DNA of 64,000 nt, taken from Enoplolaimus lenunculus (taxonomy: Eukaryota; Nematoda; Enoplea; Enoplida; Thoracostomopsidae). The notes beneath the pieces are model-generated. The model was not told where the DNA came from. It did no database searches and saw only the letters and a list, made by a program, of their open reading frames with translations. How positions within the stretch are numbered: the stretch's first letter is position 1; each line of letters starts with the position of its first letter. The stretch is taken from the NCBI GenBank assembly GCA_030248215.1, contig JASANG010001490.1:62001-126000 (forward strand), given 5' to 3'. Positions 1 through 11,250 of the stretch are shown here, piece by piece. Both the position numbers and the translations under genes were made by a program.

Positions 1-1054
1 AGAAAATACCCTTTCTATTACACTTTAGTTGTTATAGAGTGATTTTTTAACTGCAACACTTTTAAAAGACACTGGCTGTTAAGTTGCAATTGAAATTAAA
101 ATTTTGTTTAGAAACAAGCAGCCAAACATAAGATTGTAAATGTCGACTCTTAGACGACCCCAAGTATGGTTGAACAAGTTTCAATTGACTCTCGACTCTC
201 TGTAAGCGGTTAAGCACAGCGATAACAATTTAAATCTAGCAGTCGTTTTTGGCATGTCGGCTCATTTGGAGCGGAGCGTTATTTAGCGCGACTCCAATAA
301 GTTTAAGCTTTAGGCTATTTTTTAGGCTTAGGCTTACGGTTATGCTTATACTACTGTTACGGCCCTGTTGTTTACATTATGGCCAGCATGCCAACTTATG
401 ATTGCTAATAATAGAGGTACTGCAGTGACCCAAATAAGAGACGGGCATAATAAGAGGGGGGTCCACGTTTTGAGTCCCAATCAATAGGAGTACATATCCC
501 TAATAAGAGTCCGTAAGCGGATAGAGTCCCTAAAACATAATTGAGTCCATGAATGTCAATAATCTCTAATTGTAGCATATAAATGACTCCATGACCAAAT
601 AATGTTGAGTTCGAAGCTTTAAACCGTACTTATGTTTTGAAAGTAAACGTTCCAAAGTATAACCTTGCATTATCGCTCAAGCTTTTGATGCAAGGCAAAA
701 AACGTTTAATTCAACAGATAGTTGCAATACCAGATATATATCAGTAACGAAGGGTGGCGGAGTGCGTGTTAAAAACAAATAACAGCCCGTAACTGAATAT
801 AACGGGGGGTGCCCTCTGGAAAGACCAAATATATAAATATCCGTCCCCCGATCTTAATTCGGGTCACTACAGTAATATATCTTTACAGTTGAAATGAATT
901 TTCAACGCTGATTCTAAAGCATTGCACAATCATATCATACAGCTCAAACTAAAAATTAGGTATTGAGTTTAAATTTTAATTTTTAGTCCAACTTTACACA
1001 AAAACATAGCTGTAAAATAGCCAAAATTATAGCTTTTATTTCAACTGACACAAC
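1..1054. other. Region upstream of the NK2 gene, repeat-bearing
   Basis: No gene is supported here. It holds an hAT-like MITE remnant at about 265-368 (ending GTTACGGCCCTG) and a larger inverted-repeat element at 424-868. The remaining 186 bases before the start codon are A+T-rich and probably contain the 5' UTR; I cannot point to a promoter motif. The chosen start at 1055 is the first ATG of the long exon 1 frame. Confidence 0.6.
424..868. mobile_element. Inverted-repeat element with AGTGACCC ends, copy A
   Basis: The left end reads AGTGACCCAAATAAGAG and the right end CTTAATTCGGGTCACT, which are imperfect inverted repeats. The same roughly 450-bp sequence recurs at 34572-34954 (including the internal stretch TTGAGTTCGAA...TATATATCAGTAA), and a third right-end copy lies at about 50307-50618. 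There is no coding capacity, so this is a non-autonomous DNA element. The copies differ by scattered substitutions and indels, so they are not recent. Confidence 0.75.
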
Positions 1055-1271
1055 ATGTCATCGTCTGTTTCATCTGTCAATTCTCAGACCGCAGCGACAA
1101 CCCCATGTCCACTTGACGGTCGTATTGAAACTTCTCCAAGGTTTGATTCGTCAAGCGACAATGTTAATAAACCGACAGAACAGCTTCCAGAAGTACCTGG
1201 CGTTGTTATTGGAGACTCTTCAGTTTCAAGCACCAGTAACAATAACAACAACAACAACAATAACAACAACG

Positions 1272-1307
<36 letters not shown>

Positions 1308-1308
1308 T

Positions 1309-1339
<31 letters not shown>

Positions 1340-4300
1340 AATAATTATGATAATAACAGTAATAATAATAATTATGACAATAATAATAATAATAATAACC
1401 ATAATGACAAGATCATTAATGATAGCACTTACCAAACACAATATAACTATAATGACGCAACACTTAAGTGTAGTGGCACGTCGCCAATGATCGCGAGCAC
1501 TGAAACTAAAACACTACAAGTTGAAGTATCATCTCAATCTCAACAACCACAGTGTATTAACTCGGCGACTCTTGACAATGAGTCGCAGTCGAGTTACTCA
1601 CTTACCGACCGCATAGACACTCACGTACTCGACGCACAAAACAACTCAGGCTCTGGTGGATTTTTGTGTTTTTCTCAAGTTGAAAGCGATAATACAGCAC
1701 AGCAACCAATTATTGGCAACGAGAAAAATTTACAAAATTATTCAAATAATAGCAAATGTTCTGTCGAATGTGAATCTAAGACACAATCCAACCGTGAGTA
1801 CGATGCTCAAGAGTTGGTGGGAACACAAGTTGATCATTCGGCCAACGATGACGTCAGAAATGAGAGTACAACTGGGAGCGAGGAAAATTGCAAAAAATTG
1901 CAGTCTTTGACTGACAGCGGCTTTCGATATGATTGCAGGAAGGAAGACAGTTATGTTGGCGAAACGTTCACGAACGTTGCGCATTGTGGATTAGAATCAG
2001 GTGATTGTTTTGTGTCATATTTGCACCAGCGCAATACTGCAATCAAAGCATAGAGTCGCGTGTAAAATCACACGTGTAAGTTTTTGCAGCGAAAATATTA
2101 ACAGTTGCAATGTTTTCGACGCGGTTTTCGAGCAAACTTTCCGGAGTAAGTTGCAGCTGCAAGTTCTTTCTGCTAAAACTGGCACCTTTCGACACAAATG
2201 TAAACAAGATATATAAGTTGTGTTGCAAACACTTGGGTTAAGTTCAATTTTGACTTACGTTAAACTTAAACCAACTCCTTTCAATAAAAATTGCTGCGGG
2301 TCAGATTATTATCGACGTTGCACTCGTCAAGTTGTGTCTCACCAAGCCAGTCAATCTATATAATCAACGCTGGAATATCCCACATACGTTTTTACTAGTT
2401 TGAAGCTTAAAAAATTTGCATACAGATTTTGGCCAATGTTACTTTAAGGGGCGTAACAGTCAATTAAGCGTATTTATAAGCCTAAGCCTAAGCCTAAGCG
2501 TCGCAAAAATGTGTTCCTAAGCCTAAGCCTAAGCCTCAGCAAAAAATGTAATCTAGAATCTAAACCTACTCTTTTATGGACCCACCAGAAACCTGAACGC
2601 CCCTTAAAGTAACATGGGCCCATTTTGCGTTCGCTAATACTTTTGCACGTTGCGCAATGTTGGATGCCTAGTAATCGTTTATTGACAACTTTCATATTGT
2701 ATAGCATCAGAACAAGCGTCTGCAACAGTGCGAACAAAGTGCGATACTCATTTCGCCAAAACAGAACAATATGTCGTTCATGAGGATCCTATTCAAGCGC
2801 ATCAAAAACCACCAATCACTGAAGCGTTCACCGATCATACAATTCGCTTTACTTCAACGTCTGCAACAAACTTACCTCAACAATCTATTCCTGATCTTCA
2901 GAATAACCACAATTGTTTGCGACTGCAAATACCTGCACCAAACGATGCAGGATTTCAGTATCAGTCAACAACGCAGCGTGCAGTTTCAACTGTTCCTACT
3001 GCTGAAAATTTGTCAAATCTGGTTCAACAACTGGAAACTTGTCAATCGCGTGTTACTGTCGCAGACAACGACACTAAATTGAACAGGCCAGTTTATACCG
3101 GACATATAAGTCATGCGAGTAACTTTCGACCGGAACCGCCGGACCAGACCGGAGTTGGAAGTAACGAAACCGGACGCGGAATCGTCGTACATGGAACAAG
3201 TGCCAGGTAAGAAGTTGCGATTTTAGTGTTGCAGTTTTGAAAATATTTTGCTGACTCCTATTGATTGCGACTCAAAATAAGTACTTGTCGTATCAGGAAT
3301 GTTGGAAAATAAATCAACAACGAATCAACCGTATTTTTCGGTTTTTTCGTTATTCCCAAGGGGTGGAAAAACTTGAAAATTATTTTTTGTGGAAATAAAA
3401 TATTAATTTGGGCAAATTACGTGCGTAACAGCAACAAAACGTCATAAAATCAAGTATTTGTGCAAGAAATAGATTCTTCGCACAAGACTTTTCTGAACTG
3501 ATACCTTCAACTTTGAGACCAAACAGAGTAAATTGCAGTGAGTTGATTAATCAACTGAGAGGATAAATTAGTCGTTTCTGTGGCGGAGTCGAATTTTGAC
3601 TCAGTTTGTGTAGTTAGGAAAAGCCTACAGTTCATAGCGAGCCGCACTTCAAGTCATTTGGCGTTAAAAACGTTTCTGGCGTTTGATTCAATTTTTCAAC
3701 AAAAATTCAACCCGCTTTACAGCATTAGGAATCGTGTCTAAAATACAAAACGTTTTTCATGTTTTGAAAACAAAGCGTTCAAATGTTAATACAAAATAGC
3801 GTTTTAACAAATGCTAAAAATCATTTAAATTCTATTCATTTTCAAGTTTTTCGACTTACAAAAAAAGCATTTTGAAAACTGCAGTTTGAAACTCAAAACT
3901 TGTGTGCGATAGCGTTTGGTTTTTGACACGATTCCTAAATTGCATTTTAGCGTTCCACTTGGCAATTTTGTATCGCCAACAATTTTGCCACCGGCGTCGA
4001 TTGCTGCATGTATCGCATCCAGTTCAACCGGTCAGCTCGCGCCGATTGGCTCGTTTGCAGTAACGGAATCAATATCCAATGAAACTTGGCCGCTTAAAGA
4101 ACCAATCACACGAGACGCAAACGTTCAACACCAATTGTTTTCGAACATACGAGCTGAGAATGTACAAATCGCCACGGCGTCGTGTGCTTCATTATGCCAA
4201 ACGGTGCCTAACAACGCTACGTATAGTAATACATCTGCAGTCACTGCAGCTAATTTACAAGGTATTGAAGGAAAAGCTTTCGGCTCAAGTTACACTGCAA

Positions 4301-6384
4301 AAAATGGTGAGTCAAATTGAGTCTCTCCGAAATAGGCTTTTCAAGACTACAAAAATTGAGTCAAAAATCGACTCCGAAAGTGTCAAATTCGACTCGCTGA
4401 ATCGCACGTATGCGGCGTCGAAAATGACTCAGTTTATGTATTCCCGTATTAAAGCCTATTTCGGAGAGAGTCAATTTGACTCACCATTTTTTGTTATGTA
4501 TTTTTTCATCAACTCTGTGCAAGATACCAGAGCGGAACCGGAAGTGGAAAACCTGGTGCCGGAGCCGGAGTTGAGCAAAATTTGCGACAGCCGGAGACGG
4601 AACAGACTCTGGCCATAAAATCGTGCTGACCAGAAATTTCTGACTTTTGCCAACGGTGGTTAAGGTTTGATTTTTTTAAATGTCTTTTTTTTTGCCAAAT
4701 TTCGGCACTAAAAAGCTTTCAATGGTGATCTTGAACTACTTACAAACTCGCTAAGTAGCACAACTTAAAAGAAAATTTTATTACCGGGTTGACCGGAATA
4801 TCCTGCACAATTTTGTATGAGCTGTAGTAGGAATATTAAAGTTGTGCAAAATAATATGGCTTGAAAAAATTAGCTCATATAAAGATCAGGGGTGAACCGT
4901 TTTTCCGCGGAACTGTAACACAGTAAGTTTAGGCTTTCGACTATTTTTACAGGCTTAGGTTTAGGCTTTCGATTATGCTTATACTAAAGTTATTGACGCA
5001 AGAAAATTAGAACAAGCAAAAACACCTAAGGAACGTAATTTGTATTAAAATGATAGCTTAGCTGTGTACACTTCCCCGCCATAGCCTAACGCCTAGGCTT
5101 TGTTTCGGGTTAGGCTCACTGAAACGCAAGCCGAAACCTAAACCTTTGCCTAAACGCTTACATAAGCCTTAATCTCAAATGCGAGAGAAAGTGTACAAGG
5201 GTCGATAGCTAATAAATGTTATTTTTACACTAACCTTAAAGCCGACCACATAGATGTCACGTCAAATTAGTCTTTTTAAAATTTAATTTTTAATTAACAG
5301 CATACTTTTGCAACAATCCAGACTTCGCCAGTTATTTCCATCATCATCATCATCAACAACAACAACAACAACAACACCAACAACACCAACAACAACAACA
5401 ACCACAACAGCACCAGCCGCAGCACTACAACGCACTCAAGTCTCCGCACGCCAGTACACTACCAGAACAGTACAGCTCAATGTCTGCTGGCACTCAGTCA
5501 ACCACATCGTACCCTGTAGACCTGGGAACTATAGATACAAACAGATTCGAATCAATTCCAAACGCTGTGCCATTCTACTATCCGCCTGCCTATGGAAATT
5601 TACCATCAACGTCTGGAAATCAACCAAACTACTTACTGCCTCATGGACGTCGCACAGGTGGATCTCCAATCAATCTTGGATCTGAATTTGGATTTTCTCA
5701 AGTTGAAATTCCAACTCGACTTGAATATAGTGGGATTTTAAAATCAAATACCGCTGCATCGACAGGTATGCCTGGAAATATTGAACCAGGAAATGTTACC
5801 GTTCAAGGAACGTATCCTGCAAGCAACAGCGTAGTATTACTCAATCATTTTGAGTCAAATACGCATCATCAAAAAGAATTATTCATTAGTCCAGCTACAA
5901 CGTCTCAAAATTGTTTAGAAATTAAGCCTTTGCCTATTTTGAACTCGAACCAACCCGCTTTAAAATCGTCGTGCCAGGCAACTGAAAAAATTAGCCAATC
6001 AGGATTCAATATTAAAAGAGACGCAATTCATTTTGGTGAGCAACAGTCAAATGACGCGGAAAGTGACACTGCAGACGCGATGACGTCATCATACGACAAA
6101 GATGATTCTGAATCCGGAAGTAAATCAGAAGACCAACCGGTAGCTGGAGCATCGAGTTCCGCCGGAAGTACACGAAGCACTGCAACACATCAGACGATCA
6201 AAAAGCGGAAACGTCGAATTTTGTTTACAAAAGCGCAAACGTACGAACTGGAACGATGGTTTCGACAACAGAAATATTTATCAGCTCCAGAAAGAGAACA
6301 TTTGGCACAGCTGATTAATTTAACTCCGACTCAAGTAAAAATATGGTTCCAAAACCATAGGTATGGGTACGTAAGTTTTTGTTG

Positions 6385-6419
<35 letters not shown>

Positions 6420-7494
6420 AATAGTATTATTATTATTATTTCAGTTTTATTATTATAATTGTCATTATTATTATTATTATTACTATTTTATTATTATTAT
6501 TTTATTATTATTATTATTATTATAGCTAACATTCATTTGAGGATTATGCTAAGATTATCACGTACTCGTCTTCAGTATATGTTTTACAAGCAAACTCATT
6601 GACCGCAGCATCAAATTTCATTTTGCAGTAAAAATTAGCGACCGGATAAGTTTACCTACTAAAATACAACAAATTCTGGCATTCTATTTCGATGGTTACC
6701 TTGCAATCACTTTAAAAACATAAAATTTATCACTACAAACCAACCTGTAAGAGTTGATGACGTATGTAAAAATCAGGAGCGGAACGTTGTTTGCGGGACA
6801 GCAAAAGTATAAGCTAAGCTTTTGACTAAATTTATTTCCATTAGCTTAGGCTTTACACTTAGGCTTAAGTATAAGCTCGTTCTTGCACTTCGACAAGCTT
6901 TGATTTTACAAATAAGCTTTTATACTATCTGTTACGGCCCTGTTCTATCCATTTGCCCGAGTTGCTGATGAGGTTTCAAATTGTTTTCCAAATCGAATAA
7001 ATTCAGATGTTGTGCATCGAATTGCATTATTGGTTTTAGGTACAAACTCAAAAAAGCAATGCAAGACAAAAATACTCAACAAACCACTGGCTCAGGATCC
7101 GTGGTCGATCAAGCCACGAATTCAAATACAGCCGTCGGCGGCTCAATTCAGCAAAGAACGCCTTACCAGTTACCTCTGCCGTTAATGGCCGACGTTCATA
7201 AACAAGACCATTCAATTGTGCATTCAACGTCAGTTCCTGATACGAAGACAGATATGCAACCGGTCACTCGTAAATTTCACGCTTCGTCGCTAGATTCAGC
7301 TTATTCTGCGGTTGCAGCAGCCGCAGCTGTTTCAGCAAACTTAACCGGAATCGTACCACAAGTTCCGTATCCGGTTCAACCAGTGCCGCTATTTACTACA
7401 ACTATGATCGATGGTAATCATACAGCTAGTGAACTCAACAATTTTCAAACGTCAACGATGTACAATAGTAACAACAGCAGCAACAATAATAATT

Positions 7495-7539
<45 letters not shown>

Positions 7540-7988
7540 CGAGCAACAAAGATATTGGATCTGGGTCAAAATCAGCGTCAAGTTCAATTATGCCAAATTT
7601 TCAACTCCAACGTGACGTTTATCTGCCGTCTTCTACAGGTCATTCTATCACAAATCAATTGACTAACAGCGGACCATTACCAGCAACGGCTTATGACTAT
7701 AACCCTACAGCTGGCACTTTAAACAGTGGAAGTTTTTTGCCGTTCGCGGCGTCCCAGGGTCCTGGCGGACCGTACAGTGGACTGATGTCCACCCAGACGC
7801 CGTTTGGTACTTTCGGCAACGGAATGATTTGTGGGACAGGAGCGTTCGGATCTCAGGCCAGAGAGGCGGCCGCTGTTGCGATGCTGAACAATGTCGGGGC
7901 AGGGCATTCAGGAGTGGCGAATATGGCTTCTACGGGTACGACCCCAACGGCTCCTTATTACAATCCGTACTCGGGAACTTGGTGGTAG
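1055..7988 (+). CDS. NK2-class homeobox transcription factor, five exons, very long
   Basis: Exons 1055-2000, 2729-3206, 3951-4261, 5301-6360 and 7040-7988; phases join cleanly and give about 1247 aa. The homeodomain starts near the end of exon 4 ([19 protein letters not shown]...) and is split inside recognition helix 3 at Arg53: exon 4 ends in the first two bases of that codon and exon 5 continues [10 protein letters not shown]. Tyr54 after WFQNHR is the hallmark of NK2 proteins, which bind CAAG-type sites. The [14 protein letters not shown] and RQQ runs resemble Nkx2-2/vnd more than Nkx2-1. The C-terminus ends in GTWW, recalling the WTW end of Nkx2-2. Exon 1 has a roughly 50-residue Asn tract, exon 4 begins with His/Gln runs and exon 5 has a second Asn tract. 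I could not find a clear TN motif or NK2-SD. HD position 19 is Trp instead of Arg. Family members are usually 270-720 aa, so the size is odd. Exons 1-3 are joined by inference from splice phase. Confidence 0.85.
1243..1410 (+). repeat. AAC/AAT microsatellite coding poly-Asn in NK2 exon 1
   Basis: The run starts with pure AAC codons and then switches to AAT codons with occasional GAC, ATT and TAT interruptions. In the gene frame it codes about 50 residues of mostly Asn. A trinucleotide tract of this kind is expected to vary in length between individuals. Confidence 0.9.
2431..2620. mobile_element. hAT-like MITE, GTTACTTTAAGGGGCGT family, copy 1
   Basis: It begins GGCCAATGTTACTTTAAGGG and ends CCCCTTAAAGTAACATGGGC, a terminal inverted repeat of about 20 bp. 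The middle carries two blocks of CCTAAG repeats (TTAGGC on the other strand). It sits in intron 1 of the NK2 gene. Related copies are at 9409-10105, 12355-12537 and, truncated, at about 23233-23345. The copy at 12.4 kb has 8-bp flanking duplications, which supports an hAT origin. Confidence 0.8.
4293..4497. mobile_element. Palindromic MITE, CACTGCAAAAAATGGTGAG family
   Basis: The left end is CACTGCAAAAAATGGTGAG and the right end is its near reverse complement (CTCACCATTTTTTG). Both halves contain inverted copies of GAGTCAAATTGA and AATAGGCTTT. It lies in NK2 intron 3, only about 30 bp past the exon 3 donor. Relatives occur at 3585-3650 (half), 8047-8216, 8646-8795, 11248-11273 (end only) and 49825-50075. 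Confidence 0.8.
4887..5000. mobile_element. hAT-like MITE remnant, CAGGGGYGRAAC family
   Basis: It has the left end CAGGGGTGAACCG followed by the TTAGGCTT-rich body shared with copies at 6774-6942, 47562-47684 and 49364-49513. The right inverted repeat is missing, so it is truncated. It lies in NK2 intron 3. Confidence 0.6.
6385..6525. repeat. (ATT)n microsatellite in NK2 intron 4
   Basis: Interrupted TTA/ATT repeats begin about 25 bp after the homeodomain-splitting donor. The tract is purely intronic. It may read through as poly-Tyr if the intron is retained, but nothing suggests that it is. Confidence 0.9.
6774..6942. mobile_element. hAT-like MITE, CAGGRGCGGAAC family
   Basis: The left end is CAGGAGCGGAACG and the right end CTGTTACGGCCCTG. 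The body is rich in TTAGGCTT and AAGCTT words. It lies in NK2 intron 4 between the two homeobox exons. No open frame is present, so it is non-autonomous. Confidence 0.75.
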
Positions 7989-8046
7989 AGAGCGTTGTGG
8001 TGCTAAAATAAGTAAAACAACTATGTTAACAAACATACCGAGTTGC

Positions 8047-8216
8047 CATAGGCTTTTCCTGACGACACAAACTGAGTCAAAATTTGATTCTGCCAAAGTC
8101 AAACGTGCGACTCAGTGAGTCGACTTTGGACCCTTCAAATTTTGACTCAGTTTGTGTAGTCAGGAAAAGCCTATTGCAGAGAGTCAATTTGCGACTCACC
8201 GCTTTTTTGCAGTGTA
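8047..8216. mobile_element. Palindromic MITE of the CACTGCAAAAAATGG family behind the NK2 stop
   Basis: Inverted halves share AGGCTTTTCCTGAC, GACTCAGTTTGTGTAGT and GAGTC words, and the right end is GACTCACCGCTTTTTTGCAGTG. It begins 59 bp after the NK2 stop codon, so it probably lies in the 3' UTR and could form a hairpin in the transcript. Confidence 0.75.
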
Positions 8217-8469
8217 GGCTGCAATTGTTCGCCATGAAATTAAAGTTACAAAATTCATCCAAAATATTGAATATTTCGATGCATTCGCTATGTTTTAAAA
8301 CTTTTACAAAACCGGCGAATATGCACGTCTCAATTATGTCGGCAGAAATATATAACATTTTGGAAATTTTATACTTCAATATCCGTGTTTTGTTTCCGCA
8401 ATTATGATCACTATCCATCTCCGTTTTACTTTTATTATCCGTATACAACCTGATTGCGGTCCATGTAAA

Positions 8470-8812
8470 GATCAAAGACAACGTTTTTCAGCGGCACTGG
8501 AAAAGAATAAGCTTAAACTTTCGACTAACTTTTTGCTTATATTCTTTTAGATTAGGATTAGAAGCTTAGGTTTAGAAATATGCTTATACACTACTATTAG
8601 GGTTGCGCTGTACGTTACTAGCCGTACGCCGGCGTGCAGTAGCTAGTCAACTTCGACTCAGCCAGAATCAATTCGACTCATTGAGTCACACGTTTGACTT
8701 TGACGGAGTCGAATTTGACTCAGTTGGTGTAGTCAAGTGCCTGAGCTTATTTCGGAAAGAGTCAATTTGACCACCATTTTTACAGTGGTAGGCACGGCCC
8801 TGTTCTATATAT
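8470..8812. mobile_element. hAT-like MITE split by a second, palindromic MITE
   Basis: The left part has the TAGGTTTAG/TATGCTTATACTACT body of the CAGGGGCGGAAC family, and the right edge is GGCACGGCCCTG. Between them, at about 8646-8795, lies a degenerate copy of the GACTC-rich palindromic family ending ACCATTTTTACAGTG. The arrangement indicates insertion of the second element into the first. Confidence 0.6.
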
Positions 8813-8955
8813 TGACCTCGATGGCAAAGTGTTTTTTACTTCAATATTATTACGAAAATTCAAGGTAAGCATAACCATCTGAAACTAGTGATTTCTAATG
8901 CGAATATGTATAAAAATTTCACTTTATGTTTATCTGGTTAACTTTTACTGGCGAC

Positions 8956-9266
8956 CAGGGTACAACCGAAGGTCTGCCTCCGGTTTCAGCAGAAATTCAG
9001 CCTCCGGCTACGGTAGGATTTTTGCCGGAGGTTCTGGCAATTTAGGTAGTAAAATTTTGCATAATTTTGCAAAATTTATCTGTTTAGCGCGTTTCGTTAT
9101 ACTTGTGTCACAATTTTCAGGAAAAAATTCCGAATTTTCGCAGAAATTTAGCGTAAACCAAACAATTTAGCAACATATTGCACATATTGGCTAAAAACCA
9201 CCATTTTTACAACCTAATTTCGCCTCACTTCAGACTTCTGTATTTTTCACCTCCGATTGCACCCTG
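8956..9266. mobile_element. hAT-like MITE, CAGGGTGCAACCG family
   Basis: Ends are CAGGGTACAACCG and CGATTGCACCCTG, a 13-bp terminal inverted repeat. The interior is rich in CCGG and CCTCCGG words. Related copies occur at 33765-34345, 50357-50595 and about 54298-54770, with one-sided copies at 59145 and 62705. CAGGG-type ends are typical of hAT elements. Confidence 0.8.
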
Positions 9267-9408
9267 CTGGCGACTAAACAAACATTGTATCGATATTAAC
9301 TTGGTGGCAGAATTGTGGTGCTAAAACGAATATTTAAGCAACTAGGAACATAGCGAATTGCAAGGAATTAACAATGATTTTTCTGCCGTTGATGCTGTCA
9401 ACTTTAGT

Positions 9409-10105
9409 GGCCAACGTTACTTTTTGGGGCGTAACAGTAGATTAAGCGTTTCGCATTCCTAGGCCCCAGCCTAAGCGCTGCAAAAATGTGTTCCGAAGCC
9501 TAAGCCTGAGCAAAAAAATGAAATCTAGAATCTAAACCTACTCTTTAAGACCCACCTGAAACCTGGACGCCCCTTAAAGTAATGCGGGGTTCACGTTACC
9601 GATTGTGCGCTTGGGACCTGTTTTGTCACCTACCCATAGCAGAAGGTAGAAAAAACCTATATGAATAGATTGTTAGCTAGCTACTACCCATATGGGTACT
9701 TTACGCTTGTAGCTATGGGTAACTAGTCTTTGTTTTGTTCCCATATGGGTACCTTGCGATTGTTTTAACAATATGTATAGCTTGCGTAATTTTTTAGGTT
9801 TTTTCGAAAGCTATATTGTAAAAAAGACTAAACCAGACTTGTAAAACAAAACTCACCGTACTGAGCCGTTTTAAAGTGCAAGCTTCAAAGTGCATTATGT
9901 TGGCTTCTATGTGGGCTACGAGCAGACATCTTTATCCACCCATATGGGTAGCTCAGTATTTCAAAAACCTAGCTATGTGCAACATTATACTTTCTGTTGG
10001 TATTCATATAGGTAACAAAAAAGTTAGTCTGTACCGCTATGGGCATAGTGATAAAACAGGTACCAAGCACACAATTGGTAACGTGAACCCCGCATAACAT
10101 GGGCC
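9409..10105. mobile_element. hAT-like MITE interrupted by a Harbinger-like MITE
   Basis: The outer element starts GGCCAACGTTACTTTTTGG and its right end is split: CCCCTTAAAGTAA stops at 9582 and ACATGGGCC resumes after 10097. It carries the same CCTAAG-rich body as copies at 2431 and 12355. The interruption is the 512-bp element described separately. Confidence 0.75.
9583..10094. mobile_element. PIF/Harbinger-like MITE with TAA target duplication
   Basis: The terminal inverted repeats TGCGGGGTTCACGTTACC and GGTAACGTGAACCCCGCA match perfectly over 18 bp and continue imperfectly to about 45 bp. The flanks are TAA on both sides (9580-9582 and 10095-10097), the 3-bp duplication usual for PIF/Harbinger. 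The inside repeats the palindrome CCCATATGGGTA several times. It has no transposase frame and sits inside an older hAT-like MITE. Confidence 0.85.
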
Positions 10106-10109
10106 ATTA

Positions 10110-10940
10110 CGTTGACGGTGCAATTCAGAAATTTAAATGCCTATTTCGGGGAGAGTCGAAAAAAAATTTACTGAACAGATCACACAGAACGACAAATACG
10201 AATGTGAGTCGGCAGTTTTATGTGTTACAGTGTTTCTAGATTTAAAAAACCTCAGTGCCGCAGAAAATGTCCAGTTGCGAATTTTAGATGTAGTGAAACT
10301 AATAAAAACAAATATATATTTAGCACAATTCAAATATCAAACACTAAATTAAACTAAAATTCAACAAAACAAAAGACACTGAAACTTCCCATTGTTTCTA
10401 ACGAAAATGGGCACCAATACCACAAACTGACTAAACTTAAATATTATCTAATAGCAAATGCTTTTCAGTGTAATTTTCGTTCAGCGGTTTTACTATATTA
10501 TGTTATTCATTTGTTGACACGAAAAATGCCCTCCGAAATTTGCATAGAATGTGATCATCTATTTTCCAAAATTGACTGCCCTCTGAGTTTCAAATTCCGG
10601 AAATTTAAACTGCCGGAAATCAGTTCGCATATAAGCACTGAATTATCTATCATGAGTTTCCATTGTTCGATATTACGATTGCTATTGTCGAACTCAACTT
10701 GCTCCGTGAAAAAATCGGTTTAATCTTCATATACGACATTTACACTACGGGTCACTGTCCAGTTTCGCACACTGGTACAGTGTACACTATAACCGTTAAA
10801 TCTGAAAAATGCGACAAAATATACATAGGGCGCGCAGGTATCCGGCACGGCAAAAGAGCTACCTCCACTCATGGGTACTCAGGAAGGAACATAAGAGAGA
10901 GGACACAAAGAAGTGAAATCACGAATAGGGGATCCGCAAA
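10110..10940. other. Intergenic stretch, nothing recognised
   Basis: Short open frames here (under 135 codons) show no family resemblance and no splice-phase partner. The stretch runs from the end of the nested MITEs to the low-complexity tract. I see no RNA gene or regulatory motif that I can support. Confidence 0.5.
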
Positions 10941-11250
10941 GCAATCCCCCCAAAATCCCAACGGCCCCAAAACGAAAAGCGACCCAGCGAGACAAAGAAC
11001 CCCAAAGCACCCCCACACCAAAAACACAAAAAAAAAAAAAAAAAAACCAAACCACAAATAACCAACAACAACACAAAAAAAAAAAAACAAACCAACCAAC
11101 CCAAACACACCACACCACCCACACAAAAAAAAAAAAACAAACCACACCTTCTCTTCTCTCTACACCCACCACCACACCACCACACCACCCCCCCCCCCCC
11201 CCCCAAAAACAAAAACAAAATTAAAACCCCACACACCACACAAAAAACCT
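10940..11250. repeat. G-free A/C low-complexity tract
   Basis: From about 11004 to 11250 the + strand has no G at all and almost no T outside one CTTCTCTTCTCTCT run. It consists of A runs (13 to 18), CCA/ACC words and a C17-type run near 11190. The edge at 11250 falls directly on the end of a GACTCACCATTTTTTGCAG MITE. Apparent frames in it are composition artefacts. It could be a real simple repeat or an assembly or sequencing artefact. Confidence 0.8.

Noticed and set aside
1084-1500. Poly-Leu, poly-Thr, poly-Ile and poly-Val open frames
   Set aside because: They are other-frame readings of the AAC/AAT microsatellite in NK2 exon 1.
2480-2550. TTAGGC repeats as an interstitial telomere
   Set aside because: Only two or three units occur at a time, on alternating strands, inside elements with terminal inverted repeats.
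4079-4618. A 179-codon frame overlapping NK2 exon 3
   Set aside because: It reads through exon 3 in another frame and then through a MITE.
8077-8481. A 134-codon frame behind the NK2 gene
   Set aside because: Much of it lies within a palindromic MITE; no domain is seen.
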